Position numbers and translations under genes: made by a program. DNA of 64,000 bases, from assembly GCA_964036195.1 (NCBI GenBank), contig OZ038459.1, forward strand, positions 23,929,206 through 23,993,205, written 5' to 3'. Positions 39,752 to 48,893 of the stretch are shown piece by piece. The notes below the pieces were generated by a model. The model saw only the letters and a list, made by a program, of their open reading frames with translations. It ran no database searches and was not told the origin of the DNA. Within the stretch, counting starts at the first letter, position 1. Each line of letters opens with the position of its first letter. Source of the stretch: Sphaerolaimus hirsutus. Its lineage: Eukaryota > Nematoda > Chromadorea > Monhysterida > Sphaerolaimidae.

Positions 39752-40883
39752 ATGTCGCGCCTCAACCTCAGTGGTCCGTACCGGAGCGGGCAGCAGCCAC
39801 CGCGCTTTGTCAACCCCAACGCGGTAGCTTATATTTGAGATTAGATGTCCAGGGGACTCTAATTTATGTCACTGTATTTGTAGCTACCCCTCGGACAACG
39901 CGGTCAGCCAACTGTAACCCGCAAAGCCGAGACCGGAAAAAATGACGCATGTCCGTCACTGCCTACACCGGTACGGTCCACGTAATAAAGTTGACGTTTT
40001 GACAAATTTACAAATCAAATTTACGTATCAAATTTACAAATCTCCGAACTTATACAAATTTACAAATCATATTCTACAAATTTTTGCAACTTTAAACTGT
40101 GATTTCAATTGAAAATTGAATACTTTTGATAAAATTTTTATAAAATTTTTTTTTCAAGCCGACGCCGGTCGTGTCCAGCGTCGAGCGTTTCGACCCGGCA
40201 ACCTTGCACGTCACTGTGGGTCAGGGGCCGGTACCCCCACCTCAGCGTGCGGTTTTCAAACTTACTCCGCAAACTATGGCGGCCATAAAACCGTCGACTC
40301 ACGTTGTCCTTCAAGAGGGGGAAATAGTGGTGAAAGAGTCGGATTGGAAAGCTAAAAATGAGGTTGATAATTTTTTGCCAAAATTTAAATTTTTTCGATA
40401 AAACTTATTTTCAATTAGACCACGGGTTGTCTTGCCTATTGCAGCGGATCGACTACTTGACAGATAGAGTCGAAACACTTTCACGCCACATCAAGTGGAC
40501 TCATACTTTTCAATTTAAGGCCAGGGCGGCTGCTTTGATTGCAAAGGGCAAGACAACTGTGGTCATGAAATTATTTACAGTCCGACTTAGAGACTGTTGT
40601 CAAACAGCAGTCGGATTCCGAAGCGGCAATGGTGGCTTTGGCCAAGGGCCAATCTGAAATGCGCCTGAAGCTTGGCGTCGTTGGCGAGCACGTGTCCAAT
40701 GTGTTCGACAACGTCGACGAGTTATCGGCCAGGGTTTCGGTTCTCGAGTCGGACTCGAGTAGTGATTCTGACCCGGAAACCGACCCCACCCAAGTCTCAC
40801 AGGGTGAGTCGCCAGCGTCTGCGGAATCGAGCAAGCATATGGAATGTGATCTTGATCCGGAGGGTTTCTTGGATTTTGAGTAA
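39752..40883 (+). CDS. Accessory ORF apparently split into phase-0 exons
   Basis: Between integrase and PPT four blocks stay open and join in phase 0 at GT-AG boundaries. Exon A is 39752-39823 (ATG start, 72 nt), B is 39884-39970 (87), C is 40159-40362 (204) and E is 40581-40883 (303, stop TAA). All lengths are multiples of three. Acceptors read TTTGTAG, TTTTCAAG and TTTACAG; a further small exon near 40445-40468 is possible. The joined protein would have about 221 residues. It has a P-rich middle, a coiled-coil-like part (NVFDNVDELSARVSVLES) and a Ser/Asp/Glu-rich tail. I do not recognise it. It sits where env or accessory genes lie in retroviruses; the introns would survive because the packaged genome RNA is unspliced. 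Splicing is inferred, not shown. Confidence 0.45.
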
Positions 40884-40900
40884 ATTATCTTAATTGTGTT

Positions 40901-40912
40901 GGAGGGGGAATT
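40901..40912 (+). other. Polypurine tract
   Basis: GGAGGGGGAA followed by TT stands directly before the 3' LTR, the normal place and composition for plus-strand priming. Confidence 0.85.
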
Positions 40913-41068
40913 TGTTAGATCCGTTGATTCGAGCATGTTCTGTGATGCGAGCCATTAGGGCTTTTCCTTTTGAATTCAATTTATTGCCCACTTGGGGCAC
41001 TCACGGGTACTCGCTACACCGCTTCACTCCTGAATAAATCCTTCACCAAATATCGAGCTTCATTTTCA
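40913..41068 (+). repeat. 3' LTR (156 bp)
   Basis: It is identical to the 5' LTR except for one A/G difference. It is followed by GTGT, the right copy of the target duplication. Confidence 0.95.
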
Positions 41069-41072
41069 GTGT

Positions 41073-42239
41073 TATATAAGACAGGCACACACGCAGCAGA
41101 AGGTCATCTTTTGAGTGAGCTCTGCACTTACCATGCTTCAACCCGGCCAAACTCTGTACAGTGTGGGGCAGAAAAAAAACCTTTTTTGAAAATCAGATTT
41201 TCAATTTGCAATAACATAATTTTGTATATCAAAATGCTGATTTGCCTATAAAAATCGATCATTTTCAAATTTGACATTAGATTGGTGTGTGTGTAAATAC
41301 ATTTTTAATACAGGTGCAAAGGTAAGTTTTGACATGCAAATCAAAATTACCTTTTTAAAAATCATATATTTATCATAAGAAGTAACTTATAAATAACTGG
41401 CTAGGTAAACATAGGTAGTAAAAAGATTGATGCATGACATTTATGGTGAAAACTTATTGACTAGCCAGTGTGAGACACCTGGCATTTTAGTTTACCTCTG
41501 GCTACGTGTGGAACAGATGCCATATCATGTTGCACAGTGGTATGCAATTTATGTTGCACACACTCAAGAAGTGACCACGTGTTTGCACAATGCATTCAAC
41601 ACGTGCAATTTTTCTGGTGCGCGTTAAGAAAAAAGGTGTTTGCACCTTGTTATACCACACTTGTATACCACAGGGTATACTCTCACGGACAGCCTGGCTG
41701 TGATGCATATAGGCATCGATTAAATGTGTAAAAAGAGAATAAATTTGAAAATTATCATAATTGACTCTAACATGAATAATTAAGTGTCACAATATCAAAT
41801 TAATTTTGCTTAATAACATAGCAACATATAAATCATACAGTCATCTCATTTCTGCAAATGTTTTTTTCCCATTTGACAATATCATTTTACAATTAGGCCT
41901 GACTACACAAAAAGAACAAAAAACAGGTTCACACATATGCAATCACTTTTTTGTCAACTGATGAGACATAGATTGCATCAACTAAACTGAGGACGCATCC
42001 AGGGGGGGGCTGCAGCCTCCCCCCCTTCCTGGGGTGAGACCAAAAAAGTCCCGGAAAATGCAACTTTTCCTATCTATTTTTCGATGTTTCTTAAAAATTT
42101 GCATGCAAGCGCGCAATTTCTTCCCCATGCAATTTATTTTCAGCGGATCGGCCCCTTTAAGCCAAAATCCTTGGAAATGAACACATTTTTGCGAATTTTG
42201 CTATATTTATATGTATTCATATTTACATGCATATAAAGC
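41073..42239. other. Non-coding stretch
   Basis: I see no gene or bounded repeat. Runs of C at about 42018-42035 resemble the G/C-tract family. The fragment TGCATCCAGGGGGGGGC-like text also recurs near 53935. Confidence 0.4.
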
Positions 42240-42330
42240 GGTTCCTGGGGCTGGCGCCAACGCCAATAGCGCCATGGCGTGGCGCTTTTGTATGGTGCTA
42301 GCGCCTAAACGCCTTTCCATCTCTATGTAG
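42240..42330. repeat. GCGCCA-array fragment
   Basis: About 90 bp of GGCGCCAACGCC/GCGCCATGGCG words ends with TTTCCATCTCTA, a worn right terminus of the hAT-like GCGCCA family. Confidence 0.55.
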
Positions 42331-43371
42331 GAAAAAAATTTCGCCGGCCCCCGTAAACAAGCAGCCCCCCCCCCTCCAAAATCCTGGATACGTCCCGCCT
42401 GAACTAAACACTAGTTAGCTCTCAATTGACTCTGAGATGCTATGTCAACTAGTGCGTGCAGCGTCTTTAAACAGCTGCCAGCACATTTTTGTGCACACAC
42501 TTTTTGACAGAAATTGTTGTGTGAAATTATTTCCTTTTGCGAATTTAGCTAATTGAGATTGGTATATACTACGAGATTCAGCTGGCAACGCAAAACGGGC
42601 CAGGTGACAAATGACAATCATACACTGTACAATTCTGATTCTGACGCTTTACAGATTGGCTAAAAACGCTCACCACAAGCTCACACTAATTAATAATAGG
42701 TATATACGCTTATATTAGCTCTCCACATAACTCATTTATGTCACTTTGGTTGAACTTATTTGTCACTCACTTTTTGTCACTCATTTTTTGTCTCTACTGT
42801 CATTTTTTGTTTCTACATGGAACTAGACTCCTCACATATATTTACATCATTGTCACTGTCTGAATTCTATACACGTCTTTGATGCGGAATTTCATAATTG
42901 CTAGCGAAAAAATATACACCCCCCCCTCTTGCAAAATTTGATGGCGAAAAAATAAACCTCCTGGGGGTATTTCGGGAAAATATGGTAAATATGTACCGTA
43001 TTACCTCGGAATAGCCCCAGGGGGTTAATGATGCCGCTAGGAAGTTTTTAGGTGATTTGATTTGAGGGAGTTGTTAAGTCTAGTAAAATGCACATTTAGG
43101 ATGCAAACGTTTTTGTCACATTCATTGAATGATGTTCGTGCAACGAGAGGTTTCGCTTCGACTAATAAACTTACAACAAAAATAACTGCACTGCACTGCT
43201 CATCCATAAATAACAATTGAGACCTTGCATTACTTTACAACTTTGACAGTTGACAACTAGATAAAACATGACAGTTCACAACTTAAAATATGCAACTTCA
43301 CAAGTGCTGATGCCCCACTTGACAACTAGATCCAACCAAATATTTGACACTTGCTCACGTGACAGGTACTG
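42331..43371. other. Non-coding; degraded G/C-tract element
   Basis: Around 42905-43025 back-to-back worn ends of the CCGTATTT family appear (GGGGGTATTTCGGG, ACCGTATTACCTCGG). There is no gene. Confidence 0.45.
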
Positions 43372-44101
43372 TAAATTCTTGAGGGTGCACTGTTTCGCAC
43401 ATACGCCTGTTTCGCACAAATGCCCGTTTCGCACACGCATGAAACCCGTGTCGCACAAATGCCCATTTCGCACAAAAATGATGCCTGTGCGAAACGGGCC
43501 TATGGGAGAAACAGGCGTTTGTGCGACACAGGGGTCTGTGCGAAACAGGCCTATGTGTGTGTGACTGTGCGTGCACCCCAGTGTACCCCCCTTCTCCCAG
43601 CACAATGAGTTCCAGACGTTGCCGTCTGGCTGAGGTTTCATTTTGCAGGGCATTTTCCATGACTTTTGACACATTGCATGACATTTGACATTTTACACGG
43701 TCAAAAGTCATGGAAAATTCCCTGCAAAATGGCAACCGAGTTTCCATTTTGCAGGGTATTTTCCATGACTTTTGAGACTGAAACCCTATCCCATTGCGTC
43801 ATTCAAGATGTTGCATTGTCTGCACAATATACAGCCAGCTTGCGCTGCCTGGAACCAATTGTGCTGGGGGGGGGGGGGTAAAGTTGGGGTGCCCGGTCAC
43901 ACGCTCGACTCACACGCACAGACACCTGTTTCGCACAGACGCCTGTGTCGCACATACGCCTGTTTCGCACATAGGCCCATTTCGCACAGGCATCATTTTT
44001 GTGCAACACAGGCGTTTGTGCGACACGGGTTTCATGCGTATGCGAAACGGGCATTTGTGCAAAACAGGCGTATGTGCGAAATAGACCTGGCCCTAAATTC
44101 T
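43372..44101. mobile_element. Foldback element with TTTCGCACA arrays
   Basis: Two arrays of about 20-bp units (core GTTTCGCACAAATGCCC), at 43390-43565 and 43915-44090, are inverted copies of each other. Inside them lie a poly-C/poly-G pair (CCCCCCTTCTCCCAGCACAA and its inverse) and, at 43640-43760, another inverted repeat with TTTTGCAGGG. TAAATTCT occurs at both outer edges (43372-43379 and 44094-44101), a possible 8-bp duplication. Open frames through the arrays are by-products. Confidence 0.7.
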
Positions 44102-44670
44102 CTAATAATGTGACTGTCGTACTATTGTTTTCAGCACATTTTTGGGGGTCGCACTATTGGAGATGTCACATCATATTTTTCCTTGATTCATAAACTTCAC
44201 TGTCCACGTCACTCAAATGTGAGCGTGACATTGTAATGCGATAAACATCGATGCGAACTGCCCGCTGACCCTTGCGAACTGCCCGTCGCCTTGTTCGGAA
44301 TCAGCGGCTTCCGCCAATAGCGACATTGTTACGTGTTTTTTTTGGGGTGTTTCAGGGGTCGCATTTTTGGAGGGTGTCGCATTATTGTAGAGTGTCACAT
44401 TATAATCATGTTATATTCATGCTCACTTCACAACTAACACACTCTTCATATTCCAATGTTCACAAGTGACAATATGATATCCAAGCTCACTTGACAAGTT
44501 CATATTTATGTTATTCCAACTTTCACAAGTAAATGAACTCCACCACTATGTAAATAACAGATGCCACATGCACATGTCTGTTTTCATTAATTGTGCAAAC
44601 ATTGTAGCAGTAATCAAAGACAAATTCCAATATGTACAATCTCTAATGCAAACAGTGTTATGTGTCATGG
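44102..44670. other. Non-coding stretch
   Basis: GGGGTCGCA(C/T)TATTGGAG phrases repeat near 44140 and 44355. No gene is found. Confidence 0.4.
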
Positions 44671-45040
44671 TTAAGCCGGAATTAGAGCTCAGCGTCGATT
44701 CGACGTGAAATGACGACGTAAAATGACATCGTGAAATTAATTACACAAGTGTGGATCATGCTACAGGTCTAAATTTTTCTAAGGATAATATATGAATCAA
44801 TACCTTAATCGTGTCCAATACTGAGTGTTATCAGCCACAACTAGAGCGAAATGAAAAATTCAATTTTTATCATTTCACGTCATCATTTTACGTCAGGGAA
44901 CTAACTTTACATTTCACGTCAACGGTTGCTTGCAATCGCACACTCGTGTAATTAATTCGCACTTGTGTAATTAATTTCACAATGTCATTTTACGTCGTCA
45001 TTTCACGTCGAATCGACGCTGAGCTCTAATTCCAGCTTAA
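44671..45040. mobile_element. TTAA-flanked short element with long terminal inverted repeats
   Basis: TTAA stands at 44671-44674 and 45037-45040. Between them 362 bp begin GCCGGAATTAGAGCTCAGCG and end with the inverse, with about 80 bp of inverted ends. A TTAA target fits piggyBac-type transposition. The centre matches the arms of the palindrome at 15209-15598. It carries no coding sequence. Confidence 0.82.
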
Positions 45041-45952
45041 GGTGTGATGCAAGATCATTACTTGTCCTGTCAATTTGGTGTCAATCAATCAGGCAACAAA
45101 AAATGCATCAAGATTTCAGAATTTCTAACATGGTATAATGTGCACTATTTGGTGGTATTGATGAGCTTTTGCAAGGCTTGTTGACTAAGCACAACTACAA
45201 GCCAGTGCTTTTCCTCTAAAGTAACAGTCATGTCTATCACTACAGTTTGTGTTAGCCACTGACAAAGGAACTTTTTTTAACTTGTGGTGACTGTGGCAGA
45301 ATGATCAAAAACCAGCTGTGTCCCTGTGTAAATGTGAAGTTTGTGCATCTTTTCATCATATTTTTATATTTGTATTTTTGGCATCTGCTACATGTGGCAT
45401 CTGTTACACAGTTGTAGAGTTCATTTACTTCTGAAAGTTGGGATCAGAGTTGTATAAGTACTGAACTTTTTCAAAAAGCTTAAGATCGACTATTAAGGCG
45501 ATGTCCGTGGAGCTAGTTGTCTCCATTGAACTTTCAGGAGCGTCAAATTCATCAGCTTCATCCTTACTTGTTTCAACTTTGACGGCTCCGCCATCATTTT
45601 CAGGAATGAACCCGCGGCGGGAATATTATATGAACTTGTCAAGTGAGCACAAATATTTGGTTTGGATCTAGTTGTCAAGTGAGACATTAGCACTTGTGAA
45701 GTTTCATATTTTTAGTTGTGAACTGTCTTTTTTTCCTTAGTTGTCAACTGTCTTGTTTTCCTTAGTTGTCAACTGTCAAATTTGCGAAGTGAGCATGGCC
45801 CATTTCGAGCAGCATAATTCGAGTCTAGCTAATATGGTAAAAATATACTGCGGACTTTGGTTGCATCACAACCAAAAATCAATTGCACCCTTTCGTCTGC
45901 AAAAACGTTGAATTTGTTTTGATTGATAGCTAACTTGTAGTGCAAGTACCTA
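45041..45952. other. Non-coding stretch
   Basis: No gene is seen. TAGTTGTCAACTGTC is repeated near 45741-45775 (two copies), and the ACTTGACAA/TTGTCAAGTGAG phrases echo 43230-43350. Confidence 0.4.
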
Positions 45953-47028
45953 GTGATGTAAGAAGTGGACTTTGGGGACATTGGTTACGGTTTAGATGAT
46001 ATGATTGGTGATGTAAAAAGCGCCAGGACTTTGGCGCCAAGCGCCAAAAGCGATCTGACGCTTTTTGCTCTGGTGCTAGCGCCAAGCGCGAACGCCAGAC
46101 ATTTTGTTCCTGGGGCTGGGTAAAAATAGCGCCAAGCGCCAAAGCGCCATGGCGCTTTTCGTGGGCATGGCGCCAAGCGCCAATGGCGTCACAGCAAAGT
46201 GAGCGCCAAGCGTCAAAAGCACCATGGCGCTTTTTGCTTTGGCGCTGGCGCCAGGCGGCTTTTACATCACTAAGTGCAAGTGCAGGTGCTAATTTGTTTG
46301 ATTGATTTAGATGCGTATCTATTTTGTATCACTTGCAAAGTCAGTTGCAATTTGCGACGCTTTCATTGATGGATTATAAATATTTCTCCCCTGGCAATAA
46401 CAATAGCTTTTAGCTCACAAAACTAAATACAATTCAAAGTTGAGTGAATATGAGCGCCCTAAATTATGTATCATAAATTGTCCATATTATGTATCATATT
46501 ATGATCCAATTATGTAAATATCATAAATTGTTCATATTTGGTTTTGGCTTGAATTATTTTTGGCCCTTTGGGAATTATTTTTCGTCAGACTTTTTGAGGG
46601 GGCTATTGAAAGGGGAACAATTATGGAAGGGGAATTTATTATTTCATCAAAATAGTCATGCATGTTTTATCAACTCATTTCTTGGTATACTCGGCGGACA
46701 TGATACTCTGCCCTCGCACTGATTTATGTCTCGTGTTGGAAGCGTGCCAATGATTATAAAATCATGCGATTTCCATAAAAACGTGAAAAAATTCATCGAT
46801 GTGAATATGTTAATTAACAACATTATAACAACAATCAATTTTGTCATCTTTTTATGAAACTGGCACGCGTGACCCATTGTTGGCACACTTCCAGCGGGAA
46901 CCACGCGTGCAAGGTGTAAAGTAACCGGAGTATACATTCATGCTTTATTACCGAAATAACAAGCCATTTTTGTTCAAATTGACACTTTCATGTCTCAAGG
47001 GGAAATTGGACACAGCAATAAAAGCAAA
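45953..47028. mobile_element. Dispersed repeat with GCGCCA array and a foldback insertion
   Basis: The left part (TAGTGATGTAAGAAGTGG at 45953) and the array at 46015-46275 match the outer unit at 28138-29549. The right part matches 29551-29991. At 46681-46936 about 256 bp are extra; this insert has inverted ends (TATACTCGG / CCGGAGTATA) and an inner inverted pair (TTGGAAGCGTGCCAATG / CATTGTTGGCACACTTCCA). No protein-coding gene is seen. Confidence 0.65.
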
Positions 47029-47500
47029 TACCGTATATCCTTGAATAAGACCCCAGGGGCGTTATTATTTCGTCAGAGGTTTTGGAGGGGGAGTTATTCA
47101 AGGGGGCTACTATTCAAGGGGGGAGTTATTTTTTCATCAGAACTTCCAGGAAAACTTTCGCTTTATTCATTGTTTGTATGCATCCCGCCAACACATCTAA
47201 TGCAGAAAATGACCAGTTCAACACTAACAAAACAACGTATCCATCCTAAAATTCGTGTTCAATCATCTAAACCTAAAAAATATCATAGGCTAACATTCTT
47301 TTGTATTTTTCGTTTCACACACCAAACCCCATTTGATGAATCAGCCCAGACATAGCTTTATTTTTCTGTTTGTCTCGTTTTCATTTTCGTGTGTCGCTCA
47401 TCGATCGTTTTACCCAGAGGGGGAGACTTATTCAAGAGGGGGGAGTTATTCAAGGGGGGGTATTATTCAATGGAGGGGTCTTATTCAAGGATATACGGTA
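47029..47500. mobile_element. TA-flanked element, CCGTATATCC subfamily
   Basis: The 472-bp element has 26-bp exact inverted termini starting TACCGTATATCCTTGAATAA. G-rich GGGGGAGTTATTCAAG words lie inside each end. TA at both edges is the likely target. A detached end of the same subfamily lies at 47587-47645. Confidence 0.85.
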
Positions 47501-47765
47501 GTGGTAGTATAGTATTTTATCTTATATGTTTATTTACGACTAGCGTTCCAAAAAATGGAAGATTAAAAAATATATATAATTAGCGCAAATCCTTGAATAA
47601 GACCCCCCTCGAATAACTCCCCCCTCTTAAATAACTCCCCCCGTTGGATGACAACGATACAATACAAAGATACAAAAGAATATTAGTCTACAGCAGCGAC
47701 AGCTGATACATGATGTGTATGCAGTATTGTGGCCACACAAGCTGGTTTTCAATGTTCCTTTTTGA
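47501..47765. other. Non-coding; family fragment
   Basis: Apart from the TIR fragment at 47587-47645 nothing is recognised. Confidence 0.4.
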
Positions 47766-48200
47766 AAACTCTTCTGGGCGACGCGTCGCTGTACGGTTTT
47801 CGAAACTGTGCAATTTTCACTTTTATTATTCAAAAAGTGCAAGCATATGTGAATATTGGTTTCGGCAAGTCACAAACGTCACATTTGCTGAACATTTTGG
47901 AAAAGTGTAAGGCGACGCGTCGCCTCTGTAGCGGCGACGCGTCGCCTTTGTAGCGGCGACGCGTCGCCAACGTCGCCCTACGCGTCGCCGACGTCACTTT
48001 ACGCGTCGCCAGCGTCGCCGTACGCGTCGCCAGCGTCGCCGTACGCTTTGCCATGAGCAAAAAGGCAACGTCGCTGTACGCGTTGCCATGAACAAAAAGG
48101 AAACGTCGCCGTACGCGTTGCCATGAGCAAAAAGGAAACGTCGCCATGAGCAGAAAAATTTGGAAATGTAGTCGCCAGCGTTGCCGTACGGGTCGCCATG
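47766..48200. repeat. GCGACGCGTCGC palindromic array
   Basis: GGCGACGCGTCGCC and its variants (ACGTCGCC, TACGCGTCGCC) recur about ten times between 47776 and 48030. A second array follows at 48030-48200, in which GTACGCGTTGCCATGAGCAA units of about 40-45 bp repeat about four times. The word is a perfect 12-bp palindrome. The architecture recalls the GCGCCATGGCGC arrays but the sequence differs. Confidence 0.75.
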
Positions 48201-48893
48201 AGGACAAAAAAATTGAAATGTAGTTTATTTCCGTTGTAAAAATTTGAAAGAACTGTTATTTATTGAAAAAACCCTAAGTTGTTATAGCATTTTTTTTCGT
48301 TTTTAAACGTAAAACATGATGTCATTTCAATTTTATGCCTATTTATAAATTTTTTGATCATTTTTCTTTGAAACATAAGTTTGATACAATTTTCCTTGTT
48401 ACTTTTCATGTAAACACATTTTTTTGTAACCTCAAGTTTACGAAGTTAGTTTTTTATTATTTGACAATATTTCAATTGTTTTTTTTTGTTATTTCTTTAT
48501 TGTATGCACTACTGCAGATACCGTAAAAGCATTACAAGAGCGAATAGTATTTTTTTCTCATATGGAATTTAATAAGAAGTTTTACATGCATTAAAAAAAA
48601 GAGTAAATTTAAAAAAAAGAAAAATCGCACTGTATGAATACGCTGAAAATGCAGAAAGGTAAAAAAAGTAAATTCACGAAATTCCATCATATCAATCACT
48701 CTCTTTCTCACAAAGGAACATCTAGAGACAACAAAAACGGAAATAACAAAAACATGACTATTTTGGAAAAATGACAAGATTTTTAGAGCATTTGGAAACG
48801 GTGAATGAATGAGAAACATAGACATTTATATTTTCTAATTTGTTGAATATAAAAAAATCCTTAATCTACATTTTTTTTTCAAATTACATTCCA
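48201..48893. other. AT-rich non-coding stretch downstream of the multi-exon gene
   Basis: Poly-T and poly-A rich DNA. It holds the 3' side of the minus-strand gene; I see no convincing AATAAA near its stop. Confidence 0.45.

Larger units (their letters stand above)
33197..41068 (+). mobile_element. Complete Ty3/gypsy-class LTR retrotransposon with split 3' accessory ORF
   Basis: LTR, PBS, gag, protease, RT/RNase H, integrase, accessory region, PPT and LTR follow in order over 7872 bp. The flanks carry GTGT on both sides (33193-33196 and 41069-41072), a 4-bp target duplication. The two LTRs differ at one position (33233 region: GATGCAAGCC versus GATGCGAGCC), which means recent insertion. Yet gag-pol is spread over five frame changes and part of the integrase zinc finger is missing, so this copy cannot make a full Pol by simple translation. 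It was probably mobilised by a related intact copy. Confidence 0.92.

Noticed and set aside
43268..44113. Possible CRISPR-like array of TTTCGCACA repeats
   Set aside because: The units are contiguous with no unique spacers, the arrays are inverted copies of each other, and the DNA is eukaryotic. It is a foldback element.
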